Shown: positions 7,346 to 15,967, numbered from the stretch's first letter. The stretch: DNA of 37,708 bases from Dehalococcoidia bacterium (GCA_016927965.1 JAFGLP010000093.1:1-37708); one strand, 5' to 3'. Made by a program: numbers and translations. Notes: generated by a model not told the origin, from the letters alone.

Positions 7346-10300
7346 TTCCCCTGCAGATAATCTATCATGGGCTGCGTTACCAGCGGGACGACGTCGCCGA
7401 TCATATGCGGCATCAAGGAATCCATGACCTTAGGCATCATGTGGGGCATTTGCTCAGCCATATAATCCGGCATGGGTATCATCTCTCCAACCAGCGCCAG
7501 CATCCGGGGCATGACCTTAGGCATCATCATAGGCAGCAGTCTGGGAAAGAGTACGGGGAATATAGGTTTCATAAGGTTTAGCGCTCCGGGTATCTTGCCC
7601 ATGGAGCGCATCATGCCTCCCATACCGAATGGCATTGCATTGATTAGCTCGGGCCACATCTTCCCCATGAGATTGGCAAAGCCCTGCGGAGTCATAAGCT
7701 TGATCATGGCCTCAAATACAGCCCACTGCTTTTTCACCTCGGGATTGGGGTCAGGGAAATCGTATCCCATGCGCGAGCAGCAGAAGCTGGCCAGGTCACT
7801 TACCTCCATATCCAGTTTTTTCTTATCCGCACTAACGCGAAGCTGGAACTGGCAGCAGGGACAAAGAGCCAGTACCTTCTGTGCCCCGACTTCACTGGCT
7901 TCATCCATGCGGACCTTGCCAATCTCCGCCGCTATGGGTGGGTCCTTAATAAGCGTAAGCACGCTCCCGCAGCAGTGCGCATCCTCTCTGTTATATGCCA
8001 TCTCTACCAGGTTGACCCCCGGCAGTGCTCGGATCAGCTCCCTGGGCTCTTCGTATACACCTGAAACACGGCCGATATGGCATGAATCGTGCCAGGTTAC
8101 GGTCACCGGCTCCTTCGCCCTGTCGGGGAATTTAAATTGACCGGACTTGATTTTTTCGGCTACCACCTCGCTGTAGTGTCTTACCTTGATATCGAAGTCG
8201 ATACCGAGTTTTTTTGCCCATTCTGGATAAGTATGCCGCCACATCATATCGCAGGCTGGGCAGGATGTTATCACCGTATTTGCCCCGCTGGTCTTTACGG
8301 CCGCAATATTATGCTTCATGGTTTCAGCAAAAACGTCCCATTTGCCTGCCACCAGCATGGGGGTGCCACAGCAGTTCTCCCTCTCTCCCAGGTAGGTGAA
8401 ATCCACACCTGCTTCGTCAAGTAGCTTGGCGCTGGCCATGGATATATCATTTTCAACATAGCTGGCGGTGCAGCCGGCAAAGTAGACATTAGGTGACCTG
8501 ACGCCCTGCCCGTGACTGGCTATCAGGTCCTCGGGGAACCACCTGGCACGGTCACGCCTGTATCCCGCCCAGATGTCTCCTTCGTTAAGTGTGGCTTCGC
8601 CCATCATCTCGAAAGGCGGGAAGGTCATCTTATTTTCTTCGTCGATTAGCTTGCCGCGCAGCTTCATCCATGATTGTTCAATAGGCAGCGAGGCCGAACA
8701 GCGGCGATTGCACATCTCACAGGTGGTACAGACAAGCATGGTATCTACCATGAACTGATCCCATTTCTGCCTCCCTTCCATATACTCGCGCAGCCAGTAC
8801 CATTTACCGCGTGGGGACTGGCTTTCCCAGCCCCTGCCGTAAAACTGGTCGCATTCCTCCACACAGTAGCCGCATTGTGAGCAGGCGTAGGCATACCATG
8901 CGACATCTCCGGGTATATCCTTAACGGGCCGGACCGGACGCCGTTCGGCAACCTGGGTGATAACGTAGTTGCCGAATGGACGTATTATCGTTTCAAGCGC
9001 TTCAGTTATACCTATAAAACCCCCGATGATATTGCTGCTCAGCACCTTGCCGGGATTAAGTGTATTGCGGGGATCGATTTTTTTCTTGAAATCACGTAGT
9101 TTTTGCCAGCGTTCCCTGCCCAGGATCTGGCTGGCTTTAGAGGTGAAATACAGGCCGGTAGCATATGGTCGGCCCCCGTGCCTTTTAACAATCTTCATAA
9201 TGGTCATAGATAGGCTGAAGACGAAGTTGTAGCTGAACTTGCGCTGGTCGCTGGGAATGAAACCCAATATAACTACCTCGGGCTGGCCGTTGATACTTTC
9301 ACGTATGATGACCCCTTCTTTGACGACCGGCTGGTCTACCTTGTTTTCGATTTCCATCATTGCATCGCCAAGGGCTGCCAGTGGCACTATTACCTCAGCC
9401 GGCACCAGGCTGGGTCCCAGCCTTTTAACGACCATGAGCTTGAAACGGTTTTTCCATTCATGCTGCGCTATCCTGTCGCTGAGAATTTCTCCCTGGCAGG
9501 GTTTTAGCAGCTCGGGAAGGCGCTGAGAAACCTCTGCGGCATCCCTTTCCCGGATGGCCAGTGTAGTTACATAGGAGGCGGGCAGCAGCACTCTTTCTTC
9601 GGCGGGATGTCCGAAATGCTCCATGAGGGGTGCTTTATTTTTAAGCTCCGCCATTTTAGGATTGATAAAAATTATCGACCAGACGGGAAGCTTGCTGTCG
9701 ACGACGGATTGTACAAAACGCTGCAGGTCGTGAGCGTCCGGGCAACCTACAGATATTATCTTCAACTCTTCTTTTGGTTGAATCTTGATAACCATCTCGC
9801 TGATAAACCCTGTGATGCCTTCGGCATCCGATATGAGGTCCAGGTCCGGTCCGCTGAATTTCCTGACCTCGCCATCAGGCAAAACCACCCTGGCGCTGAT
9901 GACATTATCTTTAAACCAGCCTGCCTCATAGGAGCCGATCCCTGCCCCGCCCTGAGCCAGCCACCCGCCGGGAGTGGATGAAGGATAGCTGGTGGGGTAA
10001 AGGCGTAAAGTCAGCCCCTGTTTTTCCAGCTCCCTGTCCATTTTCTCCCAGACCATTCCGGCCTCCACCCTGGCCGTCATCGCTGTCTTGTCTATGTCGA
10101 GGAGACGGTTCATGCGGTAAAAATCTACTACTATTCCCTGTTTTACAGGTATCACTCCGCCGTATCCCGAAGATGCTTTGGCTCTCGGAGTAAGTTTGAT
10201 GCGGTTATCATTAGCCCACTTGACGAGTTCCACCACTTCCTCTTCGGACACCGGCTGGACCACAACGTCAGGCACGGTGTTGCCGACAAACGGTTTCAGC

Positions 10301-10419
10301 AGTCCTGGCATTGCTGCAATATCATGACTATACAGGATGCGCTCTGATTTATTGAAATTTGCCCTGTTGCCGAACTTGCCCAGAAGATAGGCTTTTGCCT
10401 TGCTGCCGGGTCCACTCAT
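7339..10419 (-). CDS. FAD-linked oxidase fused to 4Fe-4S and CCG-domain (GlcD-GlcF-like) oxidoreductase
   Basis: The 1026-residue protein starts at an ATG with GGAGG six bases upstream; a longer frame to 10467 lacks this support. Order of parts: a PCMH-type FAD-binding domain (about 25-215); an FAD-oxidase C-terminal domain (to about 470); two CxxCxxCxxxC clusters at about 510 (CSQCGYCVEEC) and about 560 (CTTCEMCNRRC); two CCG domains with CCG at about 680 (ENCCGTPM) and about 815 (AHCCGSV), each followed by a C-x-x-C (CPAC, CPCC); and a tail of about 100 residues very rich in Met and Pro. Fused GlcD/GlcF-type proteins oxidise 2-hydroxy acids or similar substrates and pass electrons through 4Fe-4S centres to a CCG site that may reduce a quinone or disulfide. 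No signal peptide is present. Substrate and acceptor are unknown. Confidence 0.85.
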   Translation of the reverse strand: MSGPGSKAKAYLLGKFGNRANFNKSERILYSHDIAAMPGLLKPFVGNTVPDVVVQPVSEEEVVELVKWANDNRIKLTPRAKASSGYGGVIPVKQGIVVDFYRMNRLLDIDKTAMTARVEAGMVWEKMDRELEKQGLTLRLYPTSYPSSTPGGWLAQGGAGIGSYEAGWFKDNVISARVVLPDGEVRKFSGPDLDLISDAEGITGFISEMVIKIQPKEELKIISVGCPDAHDLQRFVQSVVDSKLPVWSIIFINPKMAELKNKAPLMEHFGHPAEERVLLPASYVTTLAIRERDAAEVSQRLPELLKPCQGEILSDRIAQHEWKNRFKLMVVKRLGPSLVPAEVIVPLAALGDAMMEIENKVDQPVVKEGVIIRESINGQPEVVILGFIPSDQRKFSYNFVFSLSMTIMKIVKRHGGRPYATGLYFTSKASQILGRERWQKLRDFKKKIDPRNTLNPGKVLSSNIIGGFIGITEALETIIRPFGNYVITQVAERRPVRPVKDIPGDVAWYAYACSQCGYCVEECDQFYGRGWESQSPRGKWYWLREYMEGRQKWDQFMVDTMLVCTTCEMCNRRCSASLPIEQSWMKLRGKLIDEENKMTFPPFEMMGEATLNEGDIWAGYRRDRARWFPEDLIASHGQGVRSPNVYFAGCTASYVENDISMASAKLLDEAGVDFTYLGERENCCGTPMLVAGKWDVFAETMKHNIAAVKTSGANTVITSCPACDMMWRHTYPEWAKKLGIDFDIKVRHYSEVVAEKIKSGQFKFPDRAKEPVTVTWHDSCHIGRVSGVYEEPRELIRALPGVNLVEMAYNREDAHCCGSVLTLIKDPPIAAEIGKVRMDEASEVGAQKVLALCPCCQFQLRVSADKKKLDMEVSDLASFCCSRMGYDFPDPNPEVKKQWAVFEAMIKLMTPQGFANLMGKMWPELINAMPFGMGGMMRSMGKIPGALNLMKPIFPVLFPRLLPMMMPKVMPRMLALVGEMIPMPDYMAEQMPHMMPKVMDSLMPHMIGDVVPLVTQPMIDYLQGKS

Positions 10420-10525
10420 ATTACCTCCATGAAAAAACAGCGAATGTAATTTACAGGAGTTTAACAATAAGGCGGAACTAATTAAATAACATAAGTCACA
10501 TATTGGCTGATCGTGATTTCAAATT

Positions 10526-10554
10526 TTGAAAATGGCTGTTTGGCACGTATGCTA
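10526..10554 (+). promoter_or_regulatory. Sigma-70-like promoter for the glycosidase gene
   Basis: TTGAAA at 10526-10531 and TATGCT at 10549-10554 are separated by 17 bases, 35 bases before the ATG at 10590. TAAAAT at 10553 is an overlapping alternative -10. This is called from pattern only. Confidence 0.45.
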
Positions 10555-10589
10555 AAATATACGAAATTTAATGATGTGAAGGGACGAGT

Positions 10590-12071
10590 ATGAATCGAAA
10601 AAAAGTTCATATAGCAGTTCTGGCTATATTAGTGGCAATCATGGCGCTGCCTTCAGCGGGCTGTCAGGGGAGTGGAGGGGACCTGTGGCTGACCCTGACA
10701 CAGGCATGGAACAGCACGCGGGAGTGGTTTATTGTTAACGGCGCCGAAGACAGGATAGAAAAAATCCGTAAAGGAGATGTGTTCATCCAGGTAGTGGACG
10801 ACAATGGTACGGCTGTAAGGAACGCCCGTATTTATTTCGAGCAGCATAACCATGATTTTCTTTTCGGGTCCAATCTCAGCCCGCTTGGACAAAACGGGCC
10901 TAACGCTGTTAACCAGGATTGGGCTGACGCATACACCGCTGTATTCAACTACGGCGTATTGCCGTTTTACTGGGATCAGTATGAAACCAGAGAGCGTAAT
11001 AACAATGAAACGTTGCTGCTGGCCATGGCAGACTGGTCGAAAAAGCGCGGTATTATCACCCACGGGCAGCCGCTGATATCGGCCAATGCTGTGCCAGCAT
11101 GGGCGCCGCCTGGGGTCGAGGACGTGCAGGCTGCCATGGAAGATCGTGTAAAAGCAAATACCATTGCTTTCTGTGGGCTGGTAGATTACTGGACGGTCGT
11201 TGATGAGCCGCTGGGGGGGCAGTGGGTTAATAATGCTGTGGGCAACTGGATGAACTCCAGTACCCCGGCTGTAGCTTGTGCTGATGCCCTGGTATGGGCA
11301 AGTTCCGGTTGTCCAAAGGCTACAATGATTATTAATGACTATCGCACAGACCAGGATTATCGTGATCTGTTGCAGGATATAGTCAGGCAAAAAGGTAAAT
11401 TCGATGGTATCGGTATACAGTCGCACATGCATCGCGGCAACTGGCCGCTTTATCAGGTATGGGATATTTGCAGCCGTTTTGAAGATTTTGATGTGCCCCT
11501 ATTTTTTACCGAGGTAACGGTATTGAGCGGTGCGTTAAAGACCGGCGTGGACACCACCCAGCAGGCCGAAGACTGGCCGAGTACAACAGAAGGTGAGATG
11601 ACCCAGGCTGATTACGTAGAAAAATTCTATACTCTGCTTTTCAGCCATCCGTCGGTAGAGGCGATCACCTGGTGGGATTTCTCGGACCAGGGGGCCTGGC
11701 AGAATGCTCCTGCGGGACTGCTGCGTAAGGATATGACCCCCAAGCCTGCATACGACGCTCTGCTCAAGCTCATACGGAAGGACTGGTGGTCATTCGGCAA
11801 TGTGTATACCAATGATAACGGAGAGGCTGTATTCCACGGATTTTACGGCTCTTATAAGCTGGCGGTTGAAAAAGAGGGAAAAATCGCAACATCAAATATT
11901 CATCTTACCAAAGGACTGGATAATAAAATTAAAATCCAGTTGACAGGCTATATACAGGAACCCCCTACCCCGTTTCACGATCTGGCCTGGCCTTACTTGG
12001 TGGCCGCTGCTGTCATAGCGTTGATAGTGATGATTCTCAGGTGGGTTGCCAAAATAAAGCGAAGAATATAA
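10590..12071 (+). CDS. GH10-like glycoside hydrolase (endo-xylanase type), membrane anchored
   Basis: The 493-residue protein has an N-terminal signal ending at SAGC (possible lipid-modified Cys25), a short beta domain (about 63-92, VFIQVVDDNGTAV) that often precedes GH10 domains, a TIM-barrel domain (about 93-400) and a C-terminal membrane helix (about 466-486) followed by the basic tail KIKRRI. The GH10 pattern is seen in HGQPLI (158-163), the acid/base Glu206 in WTVVDEPL, IQSHMH (276-281) and the nucleophile Glu308 in FFTEVTV; the 102-residue spacing of the two Glu fits the family. The residue before the acid/base Glu is Asp205, where GH10 enzymes nearly always have Asn. It should face the outside and cleave a beta-1,4-xylan-like or related glycan, but the Asp substitution leaves activity and substrate open. 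It stands alone, without sugar transporters nearby. Confidence 0.8.
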   Translation: MNRKKVHIAVLAILVAIMALPSAGCQGSGGDLWLTLTQAWNSTREWFIVNGAEDRIEKIRKGDVFIQVVDDNGTAVRNARIYFEQHNHDFLFGSNLSPLGQNGPNAVNQDWADAYTAVFNYGVLPFYWDQYETRERNNNETLLLAMADWSKKRGIITHGQPLISANAVPAWAPPGVEDVQAAMEDRVKANTIAFCGLVDYWTVVDEPLGGQWVNNAVGNWMNSSTPAVACADALVWASSGCPKATMIINDYRTDQDYRDLLQDIVRQKGKFDGIGIQSHMHRGNWPLYQVWDICSRFEDFDVPLFFTEVTVLSGALKTGVDTTQQAEDWPSTTEGEMTQADYVEKFYTLLFSHPSVEAITWWDFSDQGAWQNAPAGLLRKDMTPKPAYDALLKLIRKDWWSFGNVYTNDNGEAVFHGFYGSYKLAVEKEGKIATSNIHLTKGLDNKIKIQLTGYIQEPPTPFHDLAWPYLVAAAVIALIVMILRWVAKIKRRI

Positions 12072-12096
12072 CGTACGCATAGATAGAGGAGAGTTG

Positions 12097-12627
12097 ATGG
12101 ATACCCTGGAAGCTATACTGACGCGCAGGAGCGTCAGGAAATATACTGAAAAACCTGTGACGGACGAAGTGATTAAGCAGCTTCTTCAAGCCGGTATGGC
12201 GGCTCCTTCATCGGCCAATGAACAGCCGTGGCATTTCGTGGTCATACGTGACCGTAAAACACTTGACCAGATACCTGGCTTTCACCGTCATGCACATATG
12301 CTGAAACAAGCACTGGCGGCCATCCTGGTTTGCGAGGACCCGGCGCTGGAAACGTATGCGGGCAGGGGCCCGCTGGACTGTTCCGCGGCGACCGAGAACA
12401 TTTTGTTGGCCGCGCATGCGCTGGGGCTCGGAGCAGTCTGGCTGGGCATTTACCCGATAGAAGAACGTATGCATGGGATAAGACGCCTGCTGGGAATACC
12501 ATCCAGCATTAATCCTATATCACTGGTGTCAATCGGCTACACTGATGAGAAATTGCCAAGAGAAGACAGATATAAGCCGGAAAGAGTGCATTATGACCGC
12601 TGGATGGGCCATAAAAAATACAGGTAG
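12097..12627 (+). CDS. Nitroreductase-family FMN oxidoreductase
   Basis: This 176-residue protein begins at an ATG with AGGAG five bases upstream (a TTG three bases earlier is less likely). The N-terminal RRSVRKYTEKPV, the APSSANEQPWHFVVI segment and the later LGLGAVWLGIYP region are the FMN-binding signatures of small NfsA/NfsB-like nitroreductases. These are homodimers that use NAD(P)H to reduce nitro groups, quinones or flavins. Natural substrates of such proteins in anaerobes are usually unknown. It follows the glycosidase by 25 bases and may share its transcript, although no functional link is evident. Confidence 0.88.
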   Translation: MDTLEAILTRRSVRKYTEKPVTDEVIKQLLQAGMAAPSSANEQPWHFVVIRDRKTLDQIPGFHRHAHMLKQALAAILVCEDPALETYAGRGPLDCSAATENILLAAHALGLGAVWLGIYPIEERMHGIRRLLGIPSSINPISLVSIGYTDEKLPREDRYKPERVHYDRWMGHKKYR

Positions 12628-12938
12628 AAAAAACGCGGGGAATTTTTCACCGCTCAGAGAGTCTCCGAAAGCCGAAATAAGCCCGGCTGCCGGCTATATT
12701 AGAACCAGCTATTAACATATCTTATTGGTTTTTAAAGACAGGTGGGCAAGATAAGGATAGCAGCAAGTATATCTTAATCTTCCCGACAGTATACCCTTCC
12801 TGGTAATACTGAAACGATATATCTGTACAGAGATCTTTTGTTTCGCTTATTTGCCATAGGCCTGCGCTTACGCGTAAAATATCTGCGTGTCAAGAGGCCG
12901 GGGCTTGACGGGCTCCGGCTTATACGTTTTTAAAGAAC
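12628..12938. other. Intergenic region ahead of the Vor operon
   Basis: These 311 bases separate the nitroreductase from the ferredoxin gene. I find no ORF, tRNA or recognisable riboswitch in the first 250 bases. The last 50 bases hold two overlapping inverted repeats, described separately. Short weak repeats (AGCCG/CGGCT near 12670-12695) may form the end of the upstream transcript. Confidence 0.5.
12889..12931 (+). promoter_or_regulatory. Candidate attenuator or terminator leader of the Vor operon
   Basis: Two mutually exclusive hairpins are possible. One pairs GTCAAG (12889-12894) with CTTGAC (12904-12909). The other pairs GCCGGGGC (12897-12904) with GCTCCGGC (12912-12919, one G-T pair) and is followed by a T-rich tract to 12931, like an intrinsic terminator. 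The ATG of the first gene lies only eight bases beyond. It could instead simply end the upstream transcript, or the first pair could be a protein-binding site. Confidence 0.4.
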
Positions 12939-13178
12939 ATGTCTGATAAACAGATAACAGTCAAATCGATTAAAGGCATGATAGTAATATCTGCCGAGCT
13001 GTGCAAAGGCTGCGAGCTATGCATGCACTTTTGTCCTAAAAATGTCATTTCGCAATCAGATAAACTGAATGCGGCCGGCTACCAGAGTGCCGTGTTTAAT
13101 GATAATGGCGAGTGCACAGGCTGTGCAATTTGCGCGCTGGTCTGTCCGGAAGTAGCTATCGAGGTGTTCCGTGGCTAA
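12939..13178 (+). CDS. 2xFe4S ferredoxin subunit of 2-oxoacid:ferredoxin oxidoreductase (delta)
   Basis: The 79-residue protein carries two classical 4Fe-4S motifs: CKGCELCMHFCP and CTGCAICALVCP. Small ferredoxin-like delta subunits of this kind take electrons from the thiamine-diphosphate site of 2-oxoacid oxidoreductases and pass them to free ferredoxin. Its stop overlaps the GTG start of the alpha subunit by eight bases (13171-13178), which indicates translational coupling in a four-subunit enzyme. It lies just after the possible attenuator, so all downstream genes may share that control. No strong Shine-Dalgarno precedes the ATG. Confidence 0.9.
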   Translation: MSDKQITVKSIKGMIVISAELCKGCELCMHFCPKNVISQSDKLNAAGYQSAVFNDNGECTGCAICALVCPEVAIEVFRG

Positions 13179-14241
13179 AGTTTTGATGGATGGCAACAGT
13201 GCTATAGGTGAAGCGGCAATCAGGGCCGGGTGTCGCTGCTATTTCGGCTACCCGATAACTCCACAAAATGAGCTGACTGAGCATATGGCCATGCATCTCA
13301 GTCGGAGGAAAGGGTGTTCGTTTGTCCAGGCTGAAAGCGAAGTGTCGGCGATTAACATGGTTTATGGGGCCAGCCTGGTCGGAGCGAGGACTATGACCTC
13401 CTCTTCCAGTCCGGGCATCAGCCTTAAACAGGAAGGCATTTCTTACCTGGCAGCCTGTGAACTTCCTGCCGTAATAGTCAATATGCAGCGCGGTGGGCCG
13501 GGTCTCGGCAGTATTGCTGCTTCGCAGGGAGATTATTTCCAGGCGACACGCGGTGGAGGGCATGGAGATTACCGTACAATCGTTTTGGGGCCGTCTTCGG
13601 TCCAGGAACTAGCGGACCTGACGATGCGTGCCTTTGACCTGGCGGATAAGTATAAAATCCCCGTGATTATTCTGGGAGATGGTGTGCTGGGACAGATGAA
13701 GGAGCCGGTAGTATTTAAAAGGGAGGTGCCTGCTGTGCTGCCCGACCGCGATGGCGCTTTGAAGGGCGCCGGTGGAAAAGCCAGCAGGATCGTGAAGACA
13801 TTTACTTCCAACCCGTCGGAACTTGAAGAAATCAACTGGAGTTTATTCCGGCGCTATTCGCTAATTAAAAGAGACGAGACTACCTGTGAAACATTTATGA
13901 CCAGTGATGCAAAACTGATCGTGGTAGCCTTCGGAATAGCAGCTAGGATTGCCAAAGGCGCAATCCGCAATATGCGTGCGGAAGGGTTAAAAGTGGGCCT
14001 GATGAGGCCGATTACCTTGTGGCCGTTCCCTGATGAATCTTTAAAGGATCTATCTAAGAAGGTCAAACAGTTCTTAGTATTTGAGATGAATATGGGCCAG
14101 ATGATCGAGGATGTCCAGCTTTCATTGGGTGGGCACGGGGAAGTCTCCTTTTACGGACGGCCGGGAGGGGTCATACCTGCACCCAGTGAAGTAGCGCGTG
14201 TGATCTCCCGCCTGTATTATCAGAAAGGTTTAAAAAAGTGA
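13171..14241 (+). CDS. vorB: 2-oxoacid:ferredoxin oxidoreductase alpha subunit, VorB-like
   Basis: This 356-residue subunit has the pyrimidine-binding pattern of the alpha chain: FGYPITPQNE, then QAESEVSAINMVYGAS and TSSSSPGISLKQEGISYLA. The C-terminal domain includes FEMNMGQM. The run GPGLGSIAASQGDYFQATRG closely matches the 3-methyl-2-oxobutanoate (2-ketoisovalerate) VorB group rather than pyruvate oxidoreductases. The enzyme converts branched-chain 2-oxoacids plus CoA to acyl-CoA, CO2 and reduced ferredoxin; 2-oxoglutarate (KorA) is the main alternative substrate. The GTG start at 13171 is inside the ferredoxin gene, and the TGA overlaps the next GTG start, so the four subunits are likely made together in the cytoplasm. 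Confidence 0.88.
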   Translation: MAKVLMDGNSAIGEAAIRAGCRCYFGYPITPQNELTEHMAMHLSRRKGCSFVQAESEVSAINMVYGASLVGARTMTSSSSPGISLKQEGISYLAACELPAVIVNMQRGGPGLGSIAASQGDYFQATRGGGHGDYRTIVLGPSSVQELADLTMRAFDLADKYKIPVIILGDGVLGQMKEPVVFKREVPAVLPDRDGALKGAGGKASRIVKTFTSNPSELEEINWSLFRRYSLIKRDETTCETFMTSDAKLIVVAFGIAARIAKGAIRNMRAEGLKVGLMRPITLWPFPDESLKDLSKKVKQFLVFEMNMGQMIEDVQLSLGGHGEVSFYGRPGGVIPAPSEVARVISRLYYQKGLKK

Positions 14242-14993
14242 AAAACGTATATACCAGGCCTAAATCACTGAAAAAGGCCCACTTCCATTATTGTCCCGGC
14301 TGTGGGCATTCGATTACCCACAGACTTATTTGCGAGATCATCGATGAGATGGATCTGCGGGATAAAACACTGGGAATACCACCGCCCGGCTGTTCGGTCT
14401 TCGCTTATAATTATTTTGATGTTGATATGGCAGAGTCAGCCCATGGCAGGGGCGCTGCGGTTGCTACGGGTATCAAGCGTGCCTGTCCGGAGATAGTAGT
14501 ATTTACTTATCAGGGCGACGGTGACCTGGCGGGAATTGGCACGGCTGAGACAATGCACGCGGCCAACCGTGGGGAAAATATCACGACGATCTTTATTAAT
14601 AATGCCGTTTACGGCATGACGGGCGGGCAGATGGCCCCCACCACGCTGTGCGGCATGAAAACCAGTACCACCCCCTATGGGCGTGATCACATTATCGAGG
14701 GCCACCCGATCAAAATGAGTGAGATCCTGGCAATGCTGGATGGTGTGGCCTATATCGAAAGAGTGGCCGTAAATTCACCTATCAATATCCGCAAAACTAA
14801 AAAAGCCATTGCCAAGGCTTTCCTGATGCAGCTTGAAGGGAAAGGTTTTTCCATGGTGGAGATACTGTCACCCTGTCCCACCAACTGGAAAATGAGCTCT
14901 ATCCAGGCCTGGAAATGGGTTGATGATGAGATGACCAAGGTATTTCCGCTGGGTGTTTATAAGGACATTACGGAGAACAAAAATGCTGATTAA
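14238..14993 (+). CDS. 2-oxoacid:ferredoxin oxidoreductase beta subunit (thiamine diphosphate binding)
   Basis: The 251-residue beta chain carries the cluster-binding CPGCGH near the N-terminus (19-24) and the thiamine-diphosphate motif GDGDLAGIGTAE, followed by INNAVYGMTGGQ, where the Asn pair and MTGGQ loop position the cofactor and Mg. A later Cys in LSPCPTNW is also typical of this subunit. It forms the catalytic centre with the alpha chain. The GTG start (14238) overlaps the alpha stop in the GTGA pattern, and its own stop overlaps the gamma start by 11 bases. I read this as the VorA/KorB-type subunit of the same enzyme. Confidence 0.9.
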   Translation: MKNVYTRPKSLKKAHFHYCPGCGHSITHRLICEIIDEMDLRDKTLGIPPPGCSVFAYNYFDVDMAESAHGRGAAVATGIKRACPEIVVFTYQGDGDLAGIGTAETMHAANRGENITTIFINNAVYGMTGGQMAPTTLCGMKTSTTPYGRDHIIEGHPIKMSEILAMLDGVAYIERVAVNSPINIRKTKKAIAKAFLMQLEGKGFSMVEILSPCPTNWKMSSIQAWKWVDDEMTKVFPLGVYKDITENKNAD

Positions 14994-15513
14994 GACCCTG
15001 ATAGCGGGATTCGGCGGGCAGGGAGTGCTGTCTATGGGGTTGAACCTGGCCGAAGCTGCTATGCTGGAAGGCAAGTACGTTACGTACCTGCCTGCTTATG
15101 GGGCGGAAGTGCGCGGCGGGACAGCCAACTGCACGGTTGCCGTCTCAGACGAGGAGATAGCTTCGCCCGTTGCCTCATCGCCGGAGTTTGTCGTAGCGAT
15201 GAACCAGCCGTCGGCGGTCAAATTTCAGCATCATATACAGTCGGGCGGCGTGTTTTTCCTGAACTCGTCCCTGGTGGAAGCGGAGATTATTAGAGGTGAT
15301 ATCGAGATTGTACGGGTACTGGCCAATAAGATGGCGGAAGACCTTGGCAGCCCGAAGGCGGCTAATATGGTCATGCTGGGTGCCTTTACCAGAAAGAGCG
15401 GTCTGGTCGACTTGCCGGATGTGGTCTCAGCCTTAAAACATATTTTAAGCTCCAAGAAAAAACTGATTGAGATAAATGAAAAAGCCCTGAAGGCAGGGTA
15501 CAATTTATTCTGA
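14983..15513 (+). CDS. 2-oxoacid:ferredoxin oxidoreductase gamma subunit
   Basis: This 176-residue gamma chain starts at an ATG at 14983, with GGAG seven bases upstream. A longer frame from 14953 adds ten residues without a site and deeper overlap with the beta gene. The glycine-rich GFGGQGVLSMG near the N-terminus and the PAYGAEVRGG segment (where CoA-linked gamma chains carry a conserved E-x-RGG) are diagnostic. The subunit helps bind CoA and completes the alpha/beta/gamma/delta enzyme. It is followed after 22 bases by the ACT-domain gene. Confidence 0.9.
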   Translation: MLIKTLIAGFGGQGVLSMGLNLAEAAMLEGKYVTYLPAYGAEVRGGTANCTVAVSDEEIASPVASSPEFVVAMNQPSAVKFQHHIQSGGVFFLNSSLVEAEIIRGDIEIVRVLANKMAEDLGSPKAANMVMLGAFTRKSGLVDLPDVVSALKHILSSKKKLIEINEKALKAGYNLF

Positions 15514-15535
15514 TGCGTATTAAAGGGGTGCAATC

Positions 15536-15967
15536 GTGTGTGTAAAACAAGTATCCATTATCCTGGAGAATATACCGGGCATGTTTCTATCTGTCAGCGA
15601 ATGCCTGGCCAGGGAAAGCATCAACATACGCGCCATATCTGTAGCTGATACTTCTAATACCAGCACCGTCAGGTTTGTTACTGACAATCCAGTGAAGACT
15701 GTTAATGTATTGAAAAGCAATGGCTACAAGGTCATTGAGAACGACGTTATCGCTGTGGAAATTCCGGACCACCCGGGCGCATTGCGTGCCGTGTTAAAAC
15801 CGCTAAAAGAGGCACATATAAACGTGCTCTATTTTTATACTTATCTCGGAAGAGGGGAAAGCGGACAGCCCATCGTAATAATAGGGGTAGACAAGACTGA
15901 AGAAGCCGTTGCTGCCCTCAAGCAGAACTGGGTTCATACTTTCGGCAACGAGATATACGCTTTGTGA
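15536..15967 (+). CDS. Tandem ACT-domain protein, putative amino-acid sensor
   Basis: The 143-residue protein is made of two ACT domains with no enzyme part: about 1-67 (VSIILENIPGMFLSVSECLA) and about 70-143 (VAVEIPDHPGALRAVLKPLK). ACT domains bind amino acids and similar ligands at the interface of dimers. The GTG start at 15536 has AGGGG a few bases upstream. As the last gene of the Vor operon it could sense branched-chain or aromatic amino acids and tune the enzyme or its expression. ACT proteins of this type also occur beside phenylacetate-CoA ligase and indolepyruvate oxidoreductase genes, so an aromatic 2-oxoacid role remains possible. Confidence 0.85.
   Translation: MCVKQVSIILENIPGMFLSVSECLARESINIRAISVADTSNTSTVRFVTDNPVKTVNVLKSNGYKVIENDVIAVEIPDHPGALRAVLKPLKEAHINVLYFYTYLGRGESGQPIVIIGVDKTEEAVAALKQNWVHTFGNEIYAL

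Noticed and set aside
10653..11432. A 259-codon ORF antisense to the GH10 gene
   Set aside because: The plus-strand frame has clear GH10 motifs, while the antisense translation has no family pattern and no ribosome-binding site.
12628..12938. Possible riboswitch ahead of the Vor operon
   Set aside because: No conserved core of a known class (TPP, SAM, cobalamin, glycine, T-box) could be recognised; only simple hairpins are visible.
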